Assembly (NCBI RefSeq): GCF_000878135.1
Contig: NZ_JXQZ01000037.1
Location: forward strand, 1 to 64,000
Direction: 5' to 3'
Source of the DNA: Frigoribacterium sp. MEB024
GTDB taxonomy: Bacteria; Actinomycetota; Actinomycetes; Actinomycetales; Microbacteriaceae
DNA length: 64,000 nt
Under the pieces are notes generated by a model. The model was not told where the DNA came from, ran no database searches, and worked only from the letters and a program-made list of their open reading frames with translations. This document shows, in pieces, positions 1-9,935 of the stretch (position 1 is its first letter; each line of letters begins with the position of its first letter). The translations under genes were made by a program, and so were the position numbers.

Positions 1-82
1 TGACGGGCAGGCGAGCCCGGCACGCAGAGCCGGCCGAGCCCCCGGCGAGCCGGAACGGAGGCGCGGCGCGCGCTCGAGCGGG
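1..82. other. left edge, downstream of hemL
   Basis: No gene can be supported in these bases. One copy of the decamer GGAGGCGCGG lies at 57-66, just past the hemL stop. Confidence 0.4.
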
Positions 83-1426
83 CTAGTGCGGCGCCTGCGC
101 GGCCGCGGCGGCCTTGGCCGCGGCGGGCACGGCGTCGAGGATGCGCGACACCACGTCGTCGTCGTGGGCCGCCGTGACGAACCACGCCTCGAACACCGAC
201 GGCGGCAGGTTGACCCCGGCGTCGAGCATGGCGTGGAAGAACGGCGGGTAGCGCCAGGTCTGCTGGGCGCGGACGTCGTCGTAGTCGTTCGGTGCCGTCG
301 GCGTGAAGGCGAACGAGAAGAGGGACCCGGCGCGCTGGACGCTGTGCTCGACACTCTCGGCCGACAGGGCGGCCGAGACACCGGCCGACAGCTGGTCGGC
401 AACGATGTCGAGCCGGGCGTAGACCTCGGGCGTCGCGAGCCTGAGCGTGGCGATGCCCGCGGCGACGGCCACCGGGTTGCCGCTGAGCGTGCCCGCCTGG
501 TACACCGGCCCGAGCGGGGCGAGGAAGTCCATCACCTCGGCACGTCCACCCAGGGCCGCCAGGGGCATGCCCCCGCCGATGACCTTGCCGAACGTGACGA
601 GGTCGGGCTCCCACCCGGCGCCGTCCGGGACGACCTGGGCGGCCTCGAGACCCCACCAACCCGCGCGGCCCACACGGAAGCCGGTGAGCACCTCGTCGAC
701 GATCAGCAGCGAGCCGTGTCGTCTCGTGATCTCGGACAGGCTGCGGTTGAAGCCACGCTGCGGCGCGAGGACGCCCATGTTCGCGGCGGCCGCCTCGACG
801 ATGACGGCCGCGATGCGCGGGCCGTGCTCGTCGAAGGCCGCGCGCACGGCGTCGAGGTCGTTGTAGGGCAGGACGAGCGTCTGGGCCGCGGTCTCGGCCG
901 TGATGCCGGCCGAGCCGGGCATCGACAGGGTGGCGACGCCCGAGCCGGCCTCGGCCAGCAGCGAGTCGGAGTGCCCGTGGTAGTGCCCGGCGAACTTCAC
1001 GAGCAGGTCGCGACCGGTGTAGCCGCGGGCGAGACGGATGGCCGTCATGGTCGCCTCGGTGCCGGTGGACACCATGCGCAGCTTGCCGATCGGACGCTGG
1101 TCGCCGACAGCGACGCGTTCGCGGACCAGTTCGGCGAGTTCGGTCTCGGCCGGGGTCGACGCCCCGAACGACAGGCCGCGCGCGGCCGCCTGCTGCACGG
1201 CCTCGAGCACCTCGGGGTGGGTGTGCCCGAGGATCGCGGGGCCCCACGAGGCGACGAGGTCGACGTAGTCGCGCCCCTCGGCGTCGGTGACGTACGCACC
1301 CTGGGCGCCCACGAGGAACCGGGGCGTCCCGCCGACGGAGCCGTAGGCGCGGACGGGCGAGTTCACGCCGCCCGGGATGGACCGCTTGGCCCGGGTGAAG
1401 TAGGTGTCGTTGCTCTGCTCGGTCAT
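83..1426 (-). CDS. hemL: glutamate-1-semialdehyde 2,1-aminomutase (HemL)
   Basis: PLP enzyme that isomerises glutamate-1-semialdehyde to 5-aminolevulinate, the second step of the C5 heme route. The 447-residue product starts [20 protein letters not shown] and keeps the family signatures VRAYGSVGG near the N-terminus, the D(E)V motif [10 protein letters not shown] and the PLP-lysine motif [10 protein letters not shown]. The start chosen is the ATG at 1424-1426, which overlaps the hemB stop (ATGA); an in-frame upstream extension would be buried in hemB. It is the last gene of the leftward hemQ-hemH-hemC-hemD-hemB-hemL operon. Confidence 0.96.
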   Translation of the reverse strand: MTEQSNDTYFTRAKRSIPGGVNSPVRAYGSVGGTPRFLVGAQGAYVTDAEGRDYVDLVASWGPAILGHTHPEVLEAVQQAAARGLSFGASTPAETELAELVRERVAVGDQRPIGKLRMVSTGTEATMTAIRLARGYTGRDLLVKFAGHYHGHSDSLLAEAGSGVATLSMPGSAGITAETAAQTLVLPYNDLDAVRAAFDEHGPRIAAVIVEAAAANMGVLAPQRGFNRSLSEITRRHGSLLIVDEVLTGFRVGRAGWWGLEAAQVVPDGAGWEPDLVTFGKVIGGGMPLAALGGRAEVMDFLAPLGPVYQAGTLSGNPVAVAAGIATLRLATPEVYARLDIVADQLSAGVSAALSAESVEHSVQRAGSLFSFAFTPTAPNDYDDVRAQQTWRYPPFFHAMLDAGVNLPPSVFEAWFVTAAHDDDVVSRILDAVPAAAKAAAAAQAPH

Positions 1427-2415
1427 CAGAACCGCTCTTTCTGGAGGCGCGTGGCCAGTTCGGTGGCCCAGTACGTCAGGATCGCGTCCGCCCCCGCCCG
1501 CTTGATCGACAGGACGCTCTCGTACGACGCGGCGTCGAGGTCGATCCAACCGTTCGCGGCGGCCGCGTGGATCATCGCGTACTCACCGCTGATCTGGTAC
1601 GCCCAGACCGGCACGGTGCTGGTCGCGGCGGTCTCGGCGAGGACGTCGAGGTAGCTCATGGCCGGCTTGACCATGACGACGTCGGCACCCTCGGCGATGT
1701 CGAGGTCGACCTCGCGGAGGCCCTCGCGCCCGTTGGCGGCGTCCATCTGGTAGGTGCGGCGGTCACCGACGAGGGTCGACTGGACGGCCTCGCGGAAGGG
1801 GCCGTAGAAAGCGGAGGCGTACTTGGCCGCGTAGGCGAGAAGTGCCGTGCCGCCGAAGCCGGCCTCGTCGAGCGCGTCGCGGGCCGAGCCGATCTGGCCG
1901 TCCATCATGCCGCTCATGCCGATCAGCTGCGAGCCGGCCTCGGCCTGGACGACCGCCATCTCGTCGTAGCGGACCAGGGTGGCGTCGTTGTCGACCGAGC
2001 CGTCGGCGGCGAGGACGCCGCAGTGGCCGTGGTCGGTGAACTCGTCGAGGCAGAGGTCGGTCTGCACGACCAGCGCGCCCTGGGCGGCGTCGACGGCCAC
2101 GCGGGTGGCCACGTTGAGGATGCCCTCGGGGTCGGTCGCGCCCGATCCGACGGCGTCCTTCTCCAGGGGTACGCCGAAGAGCATGACCCCGCCGACGCCG
2201 GCCTCGGCGGCCTGCTCGACGGCCCGGGGCAGGCTCGACAGGCTGTGGTGGACGACGCCCGGCATGGACGAGATCGGGGTGGGTTCGTCGATGCCTTCGC
2301 GGACGAACATCGGCAGGACGAGATCGGCGGGGTGCAGGCGCGTCTCGGCCGTCAGGCGGCGCAGGGCAGGGGTGGCGCGGAGGCGGCGGGGCCGCACTCG
2401 GGGGAAATCGGACAT
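1426..2415 (-). CDS. hemB: porphobilinogen synthase / delta-aminolevulinate dehydratase (HemB)
   Basis: Condenses two 5-aminolevulinate molecules into porphobilinogen. The 329-residue protein has the Schiff-base lysine motif [11 protein letters not shown] and the second active-site lysine region [14 protein letters not shown]. Its metal site reads [14 protein letters not shown]: one Cys of the classical three-Cys zinc site is Asp, so it mixes zinc-type and magnesium-type features. The ATG overlaps the hemD stop by one base, and the hemB TGA overlaps the hemL ATG, which implies translational coupling. Length matches the family. Confidence 0.96.
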   Translation of the reverse strand: MSDFPRVRPRRLRATPALRRLTAETRLHPADLVLPMFVREGIDEPTPISSMPGVVHHSLSSLPRAVEQAAEAGVGGVMLFGVPLEKDAVGSGATDPEGILNVATRVAVDAAQGALVVQTDLCLDEFTDHGHCGVLAADGSVDNDATLVRYDEMAVVQAEAGSQLIGMSGMMDGQIGSARDALDEAGFGGTALLAYAAKYASAFYGPFREAVQSTLVGDRRTYQMDAANGREGLREVDLDIAEGADVVMVKPAMSYLDVLAETAATSTVPVWAYQISGEYAMIHAAAANGWIDLDAASYESVLSIKRAGADAILTYWATELATRLQKERF

Positions 2416-3206
2416 CAGTCCTTCTCGGTGGGGGGCGTTCCGGCGGACGGGCCGTCGAGGGCGTGGTCCACCACGGCCTCGACGAGGGCGGCCGCCGATC
2501 GGGTCTCGGCGATCAGGTGCACGGGCAGCCCCGCGGCACGGGCGTCGAAGGCGGTGCGCGGGCCGATGCACGCGACGAGGGTCTGCGGGGGCAGGGGCGC
2601 CAGCTGGGCGGCGATCTGGCGGGCCACGCTGCCCGAGGTCACGAGGAGGACGCCGATCGAGCCGTCGGCGACGCCGTCGCGCACCTCGGCCGAGACGGGC
2701 ACTCCCACCGTGCGGTACGCCGAGACGAACTCGGCGTCGAACCCGCGGGCCGACAACCCGGCGACGAGGGTCGGCTCGGCCAGGTCGGACTGCGGCACGA
2801 GCACGCGACCGGTGACCTCGTCGGCCGGCCACTCCTTCACGAGTCCGCGGGCCGAGTTGTCGCCCTCGGGGACGAAGTCGACTCGGATGCCCGCCAGGCT
2901 CAGAGCGGCCGCGGTGGTCTCGCCGACCGCGGCGACGCGGGTCGACGCCGGGGGCCGGATGCCGTTGCCGACCAGGACGTCGACCGTCGTGGCGCTCGTG
3001 ACGACGAGCCACTCGTAGACGCCGGACTCGAGGCGGGCCAGGGCGGCGGCGAGCAGCTCGGGCGTCTCGGCCGGGGCGAAGTTGATGAGGGGGGCGATCA
3101 CCGGCGCGGCACCGCGCGACCGGAGCGAGGCCGCGACCCCGTCGCCCCACTTGCCACCGCGCGGCACCAGGACGCGCACGCCCTTGAGCGGCTTGTCGGC
3201 GGTCAC
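2415..3206 (-). CDS. hemD: uroporphyrinogen-III synthase (HemD)
   Basis: Cyclises hydroxymethylbilane with inversion of ring D. The 263-residue product begins at a GTG that overlaps the hemC stop (GTGA). It opens with [12 protein letters not shown], as is usual in HemD, and has the two-lobed pattern with GRVLVPQSD and [13 protein letters not shown]. HemD is poorly conserved, so the call rests on these motifs, on length and on the position between hemC and hemB. The stop abuts the hemB ATG. Confidence 0.9.
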   Translation of the reverse strand: MTADKPLKGVRVLVPRGGKWGDGVAASLRSRGAAPVIAPLINFAPAETPELLAAALARLESGVYEWLVVTSATTVDVLVGNGIRPPASTRVAAVGETTAAALSLAGIRVDFVPEGDNSARGLVKEWPADEVTGRVLVPQSDLAEPTLVAGLSARGFDAEFVSAYRTVGVPVSAEVRDGVADGSIGVLLVTSGSVARQIAAQLAPLPPQTLVACIGPRTAFDARAAGLPVHLIAETRSAAALVEAVVDHALDGPSAGTPPTEKD

Positions 3207-4189
3207 GAGGCGCTGCCCAGGGGGTCACCGCCGGCCGGTCCGCCACCCAGCGGGGCGAACTCGGCCGCACCGGAGTCGAGCAACTCGTCGACGACACGGC
3301 CGGCGACCTCGTGGACGTCGGCGAGACGTGCGACGAGCGGGCCGTCGTCGAGGGAGACGGCATGCGACGAGCTGAGGCGTCGGCTGCCGTCGGGGCTGTA
3401 GACGGTCGCGCTGAGCAGCAGCAACCCGGCGTCGACGACCGCACTGGCACCGACGGGTGCCGCGCAACCGGCCTCGAGGCCGGCCAGCACGGCCCGCTCG
3501 GCCGTCACCACGAGACGGGTCTCAACGTCCTCGATGGCGGCCAGACCGCGGGCGAGTGCCTCGTCGGCGTCGCCTTCGCGGACCTCGACGGCCAACGACC
3601 CCTGGCCGGGCGCGCTGGGCCAGAAGCCGAGCCCCAGCAGTTCGGTCGCGGCGTCGAGGCGGTCCAGTCGGCCGAGACCCGCCGCGCTGAGCAGCACGGC
3701 GTCGAGGTCGACGCCGACGCGACCGAGCCGCGTGTCGACGTTGCCGCGGATGTCGACGACCTCGAGGTCGGGGCGTCGCGAGAGCAGCTGGGCGGCACGA
3801 CGCGGTGACCCCGTGCCGACGCGAGCCCCCTGGGGCAGTCCCTCGAGGGTCAGTCCGTCACGGGCGCAGAGGGCGTCGCGGGCGTCCGCGCGTCCGGGCG
3901 TCGCGCCGATGACGAGACCGGGGTGCGTGGCGGTGGGCAGGTCTTTGAGCGAGTGCACGAGCGCGTCGCACTCGTCCGCCAGGAGCGCCTCACGCAGGGC
4001 GCTGGCGAACACGCCGGTGCCCCCGAGCGACGCGAGCGACTCGCCGGTGCCCTGCGACCGGTCCCCCTCGGTCTTGATGCGGACGAGCTCGACGTCGTGG
4101 CCGGTCGCGGCGGCGATGCGGTCGGCGACGGTGGTCGACTGGGCGACGGCCAGGGCGCTGCCCCGGGTTCCGATGCGGATGGTCGCCAC
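3203..4189 (-). CDS. hemC: hydroxymethylbilane synthase / porphobilinogen deaminase (HemC)
   Basis: Polymerises four porphobilinogens to hydroxymethylbilane on a covalent dipyrromethane cofactor. The 328-residue protein opens with [14 protein letters not shown] and carries the substrate-binding stretch [10 protein letters not shown] and the cofactor-attachment cysteine in [13 protein letters not shown]. Start is GTG (4187-4189), four bases after the hemH stop region. The gene overlaps hemD by four bases. All key residues look intact. Confidence 0.96.
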   Translation of the reverse strand: MATIRIGTRGSALAVAQSTTVADRIAAATGHDVELVRIKTEGDRSQGTGESLASLGGTGVFASALREALLADECDALVHSLKDLPTATHPGLVIGATPGRADARDALCARDGLTLEGLPQGARVGTGSPRRAAQLLSRRPDLEVVDIRGNVDTRLGRVGVDLDAVLLSAAGLGRLDRLDAATELLGLGFWPSAPGQGSLAVEVREGDADEALARGLAAIEDVETRLVVTAERAVLAGLEAGCAAPVGASAVVDAGLLLLSATVYSPDGSRRLSSSHAVSLDDGPLVARLADVHEVAGRVVDELLDSGAAEFAPLGGGPAGGDPLGSAS

Positions 4190-4193
4190 GGGG

Positions 4194-5417
4194 TCAGGGC
4201 ACCAGCCCGGACAGGGCGGGCTTGAAGCCGAGTCGCACGTTCTCGCAGCAGCCGGGACGACACACGTCGTACCACGGCCCGAGATCGGTCACGTGGGGGC
4301 GGTCTTCGGCCGGCACGCCGTCACGACGCTCGAGCACGAGGTCGACCAGCCCGGTGACGTAGTTCGGGTCGATGCCCGGCGTCGGGGTGCGCGTCGCCCA
4401 GAAACCGTTCTTCTCGCTGGTCTCCATCGCCTCGTTGTCGAGGTCCCACATGACCTCCATGTGGTCGCTGACGAACCCGAGAGGCACGATGACCACGGCA
4501 CGGGTCGGGCCGCCGGCCAGGTCGTCGATGGCGTCGTTGATGTCGGGCTCGAGCCACGGCATCGAGGGCGGGCCGCTGCGCGACTGGTAGACGAGCTGCC
4601 AGGGGACGGTCGTGCCGCCACCCTCGGGCAGGTCGAGGTCGAGTGCGGCCTCGGCCGCGGCCATGACGACCTCGGCGACGGCCTTGTGCTGGGCGGCGTA
4701 GGCGCCGTCGGCGTCGAAGCCGCGCGCCTCGGGGCCGCTCTTGGCCGCGTCGGTCGACGGGATCGAGTGCGTCGCGAACAGCACCTGGACCTCGGTCGAC
4801 AGGTCGAGGCCCTCGTTCTCGGCGCGAGCCTCGACCAACGCGTCGCGCACGCCGTCGATGAACGGCTGCACGAACCCGGGGTGGTCGAAGAACTGGCGCA
4901 CCTTGTCGATCTGCATGGTGCCCTCGAGCCCGGTGGCGTCGAGCGCCATGGCGAAGTCCTCGCGGTACTGGCGGCACGAGCTGTAGGACGAGTAGGCGCT
5001 GGTCGCGACCGCGATGAGCTTGCGGAACCCGCGCTCGTCGGCCTCACGCACGGCGTCGGCCATGTAGGGCTGCCAGTTGCGGTTGCCCCAGATGACCGGC
5101 AGATCGATGCCCCGTCGCTCGAGTTCGGCCTCGAGGGCCGCCTTGAGCTCGCGGTTGTGCTCGTTGATCGGGCTGACGCCGCCGAAGTGGCGGTAGTGGG
5201 TCGCGACCTCTTCGAGCCGTTCTTCGGGGATGCCCCGACCGCGCGTGACGTTGCGCAGGAACGGGATGACGTCGTCCTGCCCCTCGGGCCCGCCGAAGCC
5301 GGCCAGCAGGATGGCGTCGTAGTCGGTCGGCTCGGAGACGTGCTCCGGGCCGGAGGCCGCGGCGGGGGTGGCGTTGCGGACGAGCTGCCCGTTGGTGATG
5401 TTGCTGGTGTCGGTCAC
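4194..5417 (-). CDS. hemH: coproporphyrin III ferrochelatase (CpfC/HemH)
   Basis: Inserts Fe(II) into coproporphyrin III, given the actinobacterial pathway context (chdC and cgoX nearby). The 407-residue protein starts at a GTG overlapping the hemQ stop (GTGA). It has DAILLAGFGGPEG at the N-terminus, VIWGNRNWQPYMADAV, and the C-terminal cysteine cluster VCRPGCCENVR. With the internal SSCRQYRED cysteine, that cluster resembles the [2Fe-2S] ligands known in actinobacterial ferrochelatases. A low-complexity stretch of about 40 residues precedes the catalytic fold. Confidence 0.95.
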   Translation of the reverse strand: MTDTSNITNGQLVRNATPAAASGPEHVSEPTDYDAILLAGFGGPEGQDDVIPFLRNVTRGRGIPEERLEEVATHYRHFGGVSPINEHNRELKAALEAELERRGIDLPVIWGNRNWQPYMADAVREADERGFRKLIAVATSAYSSYSSCRQYREDFAMALDATGLEGTMQIDKVRQFFDHPGFVQPFIDGVRDALVEARAENEGLDLSTEVQVLFATHSIPSTDAAKSGPEARGFDADGAYAAQHKAVAEVVMAAAEAALDLDLPEGGGTTVPWQLVYQSRSGPPSMPWLEPDINDAIDDLAGGPTRAVVIVPLGFVSDHMEVMWDLDNEAMETSEKNGFWATRTPTPGIDPNYVTGLVDLVLERRDGVPAEDRPHVTDLGPWYDVCRPGCCENVRLGFKPALSGLVP

Positions 5418-6187
5418 GACAAGACCTCGATGATGTCGGTGGTGGGGATGCGTCGGCCCGTGAAGAACGGGATCTCTTCGCGGACGTGGCGGCGGGCCTC
5501 GGTGTAGCGCAGGTCGCGCATGAGGTCGACCAGTTGGACGAGCTCGGGAGCCTCGAGGGCGAGGATCCACTCGTAGTCGCCGAGCGAGAAGCTGGCGACC
5601 GTGTTCGTCAGGACCGCGCGGTGCTCGGAGCCCTGCTTGCCGTGCTCGGCGAGCATCTGGCGGCGCTCGGCCTCGGGCAGCAGGTACCACTCGTAGCTGC
5701 GCACGAACGGATACACGGTCAGCCAGGTCTCGGGCGCCTTGCCCCGCATGAAGGCCGGGCTGTGGTTGCGCGAGAACTCGGCCTCGCGGTGCATGCCCAT
5801 GGCGTTCCAGGTGGGCAGCAGGCCGCCCAGCACGTCGGTGCGCAGCAGTTGCCGGTAGGCCGACTGGACGGCCTCGGGCACCTCGCCGTGCAGCCAGATC
5901 ATGATGTCGGCGTCGGCCCGCAGGGCGCTGACGTCGTAGAAGCCGCGCACGGTGACGCCGAGCCCGGCGAGGGCGTCGACGACGGCGTCGAGCTGCGGGA
6001 CGTCGTCGAGCTCGGGGGCGTAGGGGTTCTGCGGGTCGCGACGCAGGACCGCCCAGAGCGTGTAGCCGAGGCGTTCGACGGGCGGCGGGGTGCTCGCCGC
6101 CTCGTCACCGGACTCGGTCTGGACGGGTGCTGCGGGTGAATCGGACGTCGGCAGATCGGGCGCTGCCGCATCGGCGCTGGAACTCAT
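5414..6187 (-). CDS. hemQ: coproheme decarboxylase (ChdC/HemQ)
   Basis: Chlorite-dismutase-family enzyme that decarboxylates coproheme to heme b, the last step of the coproporphyrin-dependent pathway. The 257-residue product has a variable Ala/Pro-rich N-terminus of about 45 residues, then the core with LTVYPFVRSYEWYLLP (conserved Tyr) and MLAEHGKQGSEHR, whose EHG histidine aligns with the known proximal heme ligand. The ATG at 6185-6187 follows a GAGGGAGA ribosome site. First gene of the hemQHCDBL operon. Confidence 0.95.
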   Translation of the reverse strand: MSSSADAAAPDLPTSDSPAAPVQTESGDEAASTPPPVERLGYTLWAVLRRDPQNPYAPELDDVPQLDAVVDALAGLGVTVRGFYDVSALRADADIMIWLHGEVPEAVQSAYRQLLRTDVLGGLLPTWNAMGMHREAEFSRNHSPAFMRGKAPETWLTVYPFVRSYEWYLLPEAERRQMLAEHGKQGSEHRAVLTNTVASFSLGDYEWILALEAPELVQLVDLMRDLRYTEARRHVREEIPFFTGRRIPTTDIIEVLS

Positions 6188-6298
6188 GCAGTCATTCTCC
6201 CTCTCGGCACGCTGGGAGCCCAACCAGGTTGCTCCCGGTCGAGCGAACGGGTCCGGGTGCTCGTCGGGGACGAGCCGTCGGGCGAGCCCGGCGACCGG

Positions 6299-6526
6299 TC
6301 AGCGGCGCTTGACGACCGCGACGACGACGCCCGCGACGGCCAGGGCGCCCGCCCCGGCGGCGGCGAGCCACGGGGTCTTGTCGCGGTCGAACGACGCCTT
6401 GGCGCGGTGCCCGGCGATGCCCAACTGCTTGGGCACGTTCAGTTTGTCCTCGAGCTCGTTGAGGGTCGCGGCGAGCTCGGCGCGCGTGCGGTCGATGTGG
6501 GCCTGGATGTCGCTGCTGTCGCTCAC
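6299..6526 (-). CDS. DUF3618 family protein
   Basis: A 75-residue protein with an N-terminal amphipathic helix (IQAHIDRTRAELAATLNELE) typical of DUF3618 and one C-terminal membrane helix (WLAAAGAGALAVAGVVVAVV) ending in KRR. Start is GTG at 6524-6526 preceded by AGGAG. It lies third in a leftward cluster after a YtxH-like and a holin-like gene. Actinobacteria often keep this trio together, and an envelope or stress role is usually assumed; the sequence itself shows only a small membrane protein. Confidence 0.8.
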   Translation of the reverse strand: MSDSSDIQAHIDRTRAELAATLNELEDKLNVPKQLGIAGHRAKASFDRDKTPWLAAAGAGALAVAGVVVAVVKRR

Positions 6527-6573
6527 GGTGCTCCTGTCGGGAACGGGAAGGGTGGGGGTGTCGAGGAGGCGCG

Positions 6574-7023
6574 TCAGCGCTCGTCGAGGCGGGCGCCGGG
6601 GATCGACCCCACGCCCTTGACGGCCTTGAGGTCGGCCTTGAGGCTCGCGATGGTCTTCTCGGGAACCGCGGGGAGCCCCTTCTTGATGGCCTTGTACCCG
6701 AGGAACGCGAGCAGGGCCGCGACGAGCAACAGCACGCCGGCGACGATGAGGGCCGAGGCCCAGCCGGGAAGCCAGATGGCGAGCAAGAGGACGATGCCGG
6801 TCAGCAGGACGCCGAGCATCGCGAAGACGAAGACCAGGGCCCCGACCAGGAAGCCGGCACCGATGCCGAAGGCCTTGAGCGTGCCGATGACCTCGTACTT
6901 GAGCATGGCCAGCTCGCCCTTGACCAGGTCGGTGACCAGCGTGGGGACGTCCTGCACCAGGGCGAAGAGCGATCGCGGCCTGGTCTTGTGCCGCACCTTG
7001 TCGCTGCGCGTCGAGTCGGTCAT
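6574..7023 (-). CDS. phage-holin-superfamily / DUF1469-like membrane protein
   Basis: A 149-residue protein with a basic N-terminus, the VTDLVKGELAMLKYE helix typical of the holin 3/6 superfamily (actinobacterial DUF1469), two strongly hydrophobic membrane segments (about residues 50-75 and 80-110) and a basic C-terminal helix. The ATG overlaps the stop of the upstream YtxH-like gene (ATGA). No lysis or phage genes are near, so it is a chromosomal membrane protein and not part of a prophage. Confidence 0.75.
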   Translation of the reverse strand: MTDSTRSDKVRHKTRPRSLFALVQDVPTLVTDLVKGELAMLKYEVIGTLKAFGIGAGFLVGALVFVFAMLGVLLTGIVLLLAIWLPGWASALIVAGVLLLVAALLAFLGYKAIKKGLPAVPEKTIASLKADLKAVKGVGSIPGARLDER

Positions 7024-7280
7024 TTCTTGCGGCCGCCGCCGAAGGCCTTGGAGATTCCGCGGGTGATGCCCGTGACGACGGCGTCGACGCCGTCGGCCGT
7101 CTTGGCACCGGCGAAGTCCTGGCCCTTGGCGACCTGGCGCTGCACGGCCCGGCTGTTCCAGACCTTGGACGCCCTCTCGGTGATCTGCTCGTACCGGTCG
7201 TGGCCGGCGCGGGCGCCCAGCACGAATCCGACAGCGGCTCCGGCGACGAAGATCAGTTTGCCTCGCACGGGGGACTCCAT
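7020..7280 (-). CDS. YtxH-like small membrane protein
   Basis: An 86-residue protein with an N-terminal hydrophobic segment (KLIFVAGAAVGFVLGARAG), then a charged helix with TERASKVWNSRAVQRQ and a Gly/Lys-rich tail, as in YtxH-like proteins. The ATG at 7278-7280 is chosen; in-frame ATG at 7304 is possible, and neither has a clear ribosome site. A TACATT box on the minus strand at 7326-7331 is a candidate -10. Heads the three-gene cluster with the holin-like and DUF3618 genes. Confidence 0.7.
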   Translation of the reverse strand: MESPVRGKLIFVAGAAVGFVLGARAGHDRYEQITERASKVWNSRAVQRQVAKGQDFAGAKTADGVDAVVTGITRGISKAFGGGRKK

Positions 7281-7385
7281 TCGTGGTCGTACGCGCGACG
7301 GCATGTGCCGCACACGTCCCTCCAATGTAGCCCGAGGCGGGCGGCCGACGCCCGCGCCGGACCGAAGCGGTCCGACCCCGAGGCC

Positions 7386-8750
7386 TCAGTCGCGGGACGG
7401 GGGCGACGAGAGCGCCGCCACCAGGGTGGCGGCCTGACGACGCGAGTGGGCGACGATCGCGGCGAGCCCGCGGCCCGCCACCGCGCCTCCGGCCTGGACG
7501 ACCTCGACCACGGGCTCGGTGACGGCCGCCGCCTCGGCCCGGCGCGGGGCGTCCCAGGTGGCCCGGCCGAAGCCGACCAGGTGACGCTCGGCGAGGTCGA
7601 CGCCGAGCAGGGTCGAGGCGTCGGCGAGCGCCGCGTCGCGCACCTCGGCGTCGGGTGTGTCGCGGTCGACGACGGGCGAGTCGAAGCTGAGCCGGAGCAC
7701 GTGGCGTCCCCCGGCGAGCTCGGCCAGCCAGCTCCACTTGACGGTCGCGTGGGTGAGGGCCTTGGCCCGGAGTCCGGTCGAGCCGGGGGCGACGAGGACG
7801 CCCGTGCCCCGGGGCGCCGCGTCGAGCTCCGGCCGGTCGACGACGAGGGTCGCGAGGGTGATCGCTCCGGGCGGCACCGAGGAGGCGCGGGTCGTCAGGG
7901 CCACCGCGTCGTGGTCTCCCACGGCCAACACGACCCGTCTCGCCCGGACGTGCTCACCGCCGGCGGTCTCGACGCGCGTCTCGTCGATCGAGCGGACGCG
8001 GGTGCCGAGACGGACGTCGACGCCGTGCCGCTCGAGGTCGGCGACGATCGGGTCGACCAGACGCGCGAGGCCGCCGCGGATGCCCGCCACCGCCGAACCG
8101 GCCGGGGCCAGGGCCCGCAGCCCGAGCACGGCGGCGGCGAGGCTGCCCTCGCGCTGCAGGGCCGAGCGCAGCCCGGGCGCGACGCGGTCGACGGCGAGGA
8201 GGTCGGGGTGGAGCGAATGGACGCCCGAGACGATGGGGCTGACGAGGCGGTCGACGACCGCCTCGCCCATGCGGGCGCGGACGAGACCCCCCAGGGTGGT
8301 TTCTTCGGTCCCGACCTCGGCCGGCAGGTCGGCGTCGGCGAGTGCGCGCCTCACCCCGTCCTCGCCGACGACGGCCCGGACGTCGGCGGCGGACGGATCG
8401 CCGGGGATGCCGAGCAACCCCGTGCGCGGGATCGGGAACGACTCACCGTCGGCTTCGTGCAACCACGCGCCGCGGGGGTCCGGCAGGACGATGTCGTCGC
8501 CGAGACCGAGTTCGGTGGCGAAGCCGGCGACCGTGCCGCCACGGGTCGCGAAGCTCTCGGCGCCGGCGTCGAGCGCGATGCCGGCGACGACGTGTCGCGA
8601 GACCTCGCCGCCGAGACGGTCGGACGCCTCGAACAGGACGACGCTCAGCCCGGCGGCGGCCAGGTCGCGGGCGAGCACGATGCCGCCCATGCCGCCGCCC
8701 ACCACGGCGACGTCGACGACGGCGCCCGGGGTGACGACGGGCGGGGTCAC
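7386..8750 (-). CDS. hemY: coproporphyrinogen III oxidase, protoporphyrinogen-oxidase family (CgoX/HemY)
   Basis: FAD enzyme oxidising coproporphyrinogen III to coproporphyrin III in the Gram-positive pathway. The 454-residue protein has a Rossmann FAD motif ([17 protein letters not shown]), the [10 protein letters not shown] dinucleotide motif and a second GARVRS-type region [12 protein letters not shown]. The GTG start (8748-8750) overlaps the hemE stop. HemY-type oxidases may also be annotated as protoporphyrinogen oxidases; the co-occurring chdC and ferrochelatase favour the coproporphyrin role. Confidence 0.92.
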   Translation of the reverse strand: MTPPVVTPGAVVDVAVVGGGMGGIVLARDLAAAGLSVVLFEASDRLGGEVSRHVVAGIALDAGAESFATRGGTVAGFATELGLGDDIVLPDPRGAWLHEADGESFPIPRTGLLGIPGDPSAADVRAVVGEDGVRRALADADLPAEVGTEETTLGGLVRARMGEAVVDRLVSPIVSGVHSLHPDLLAVDRVAPGLRSALQREGSLAAAVLGLRALAPAGSAVAGIRGGLARLVDPIVADLERHGVDVRLGTRVRSIDETRVETAGGEHVRARRVVLAVGDHDAVALTTRASSVPPGAITLATLVVDRPELDAAPRGTGVLVAPGSTGLRAKALTHATVKWSWLAELAGGRHVLRLSFDSPVVDRDTPDAEVRDAALADASTLLGVDLAERHLVGFGRATWDAPRRAEAAAVTEPVVEVVQAGGAVAGRGLAAIVAHSRRQAATLVAALSSPPSRD

Positions 8751-9814
8751 AGCGTGTGGGCGAGCTCGACGATGCGGGTGAGCACGTCGGGGTCGGTGTC
8801 GGGGCTGACGCCGTGGCCGAGGTTGAGGACGTGCGCCGGGGCCGCCCGACCACGCTCGACCACGTCGCGGACGTGCGCCTCGAGCACGGCCCACGGCGCC
8901 TGCAGCATGGCCGGGTCGATGTTGCCCTGCACCGGGGTCGAGCCGCCGAGGCGACGCGAGGCCTCGTCGAGCGGGATGCGCCAGTCGACGCCGACGGCGT
9001 CGGTGCCGACGTCGCGCATGGCGGTCAGCACCTCGCCGCTGCCCACGCCGAAGTGGATGCGCGGAACGTCGAGGTCGGCGACGTGCGACAGCGCCCGGGC
9101 CGAGTGGCGGGCGACGTGCGCGGTGTAGTCGGCCAGCGAGAGCGACCCGACCCACGAGTCGAACAGCTGGGCGGCGCTCGCACCCGCCAGGACCTGCGCC
9201 CGCAGGAAGGCGCCGGTCACGTCGGCGGCCCAGGTGAGCAGGGCGTCCCAGGTCTCGGGGTCGCTGTGCATCAGGGCGCGGGCGCGGATGTGGTCCTTCG
9301 ACGGCCCGCCCTCGACGAGGTAGGCGGCGAGGGTGAACGGTGCACCGGCGAACCCGATCAGCGGCGTGCTGCCGAGCTGCGCGACGGTCTGGGCGACGCC
9401 CGCGGCGATCGGGGCCAGCGCCTCCGGATCGACCGGCCGCAGGGCCGCGACGTCGGCCGCCGTGCGGATCGGCGTCTCGAGCACCGGCCCGCGACCCGGG
9501 ACGATGTCGACCGCGACGCCGGCCAGCTTGATCGGCACGACGATGTCGCTGAAGAAGATGCCGGCGTCGACACCGTGACGGCGGACCGGCTGCAGCGTGA
9601 TCTCGCTCGCCAGGTCGGGTGTGAGGCAGGCGTCGAGCATCTTGGTGCCGACGCGCAGCTCGCGGTACTCGGGCAGCGAGCGCCCCGCCTGGCGCATGAA
9701 CCACACCGGCAGCGTCTCGGGCCGGTCGCCGCGCAACGCGCGGACCAGAGGCGAACGCGTCGTGAGGCCGGCGGCCAGCGGGTGCTGCTCGGGCAGGGCG
9801 GAGGTCTGGGTCAC
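8747..9814 (-). CDS. hemE: uroporphyrinogen decarboxylase (HemE)
   Basis: Decarboxylates the four acetate side chains of uroporphyrinogen III to coproporphyrinogen III. The 355-residue protein has the signature [19 protein letters not shown] and the second signature [19 protein letters not shown]. The GTG start at 9812-9814 has no ribosome site, but a GACAAT -10-like box lies seven bases upstream, which suggests a leaderless mRNA. Forms a two-gene operon with cgoX (GTGA overlap). Confidence 0.96.
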   Translation of the reverse strand: MTQTSALPEQHPLAAGLTTRSPLVRALRGDRPETLPVWFMRQAGRSLPEYRELRVGTKMLDACLTPDLASEITLQPVRRHGVDAGIFFSDIVVPIKLAGVAVDIVPGRGPVLETPIRTAADVAALRPVDPEALAPIAAGVAQTVAQLGSTPLIGFAGAPFTLAAYLVEGGPSKDHIRARALMHSDPETWDALLTWAADVTGAFLRAQVLAGASAAQLFDSWVGSLSLADYTAHVARHSARALSHVADLDVPRIHFGVGSGEVLTAMRDVGTDAVGVDWRIPLDEASRRLGGSTPVQGNIDPAMLQAPWAVLEAHVRDVVERGRAAPAHVLNLGHGVSPDTDPDVLTRIVELAHTL

Positions 9815-9935
9815 GTGGTCGATTGTCCCATCGCCCGCTGGACGTCGCGTCGAGGCGACCCACCGCCGGCCCCGCCACGGCGGGACCGTCTCGGCCGGGT
9901 CGCCTCGAACGCGCGAGCGGACGAGGAGGCGCGGG
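9815..9935. other. intergenic region hemE / MDR oxidoreductase
   Basis: A 121-base gap holding the presumed hemE promoter (GACAAT, minus strand, 9822-9827) and, just before the oxidoreductase stop, one copy of the dispersed decamer GGAGGCGCGG (9925-9934). No ORF or RNA gene is supported here. Confidence 0.5.

Noticed and set aside
86-1654. Long plus-strand open frame opposite hemL
   Set aside because: Antisense shadow of hemL with no recognisable domain.
6299-7280. Prophage holin remnant
   Set aside because: The holin-like gene sits with YtxH-like and DUF3618 genes as in many actinobacterial chromosomes; no phage genes or att repeats nearby.
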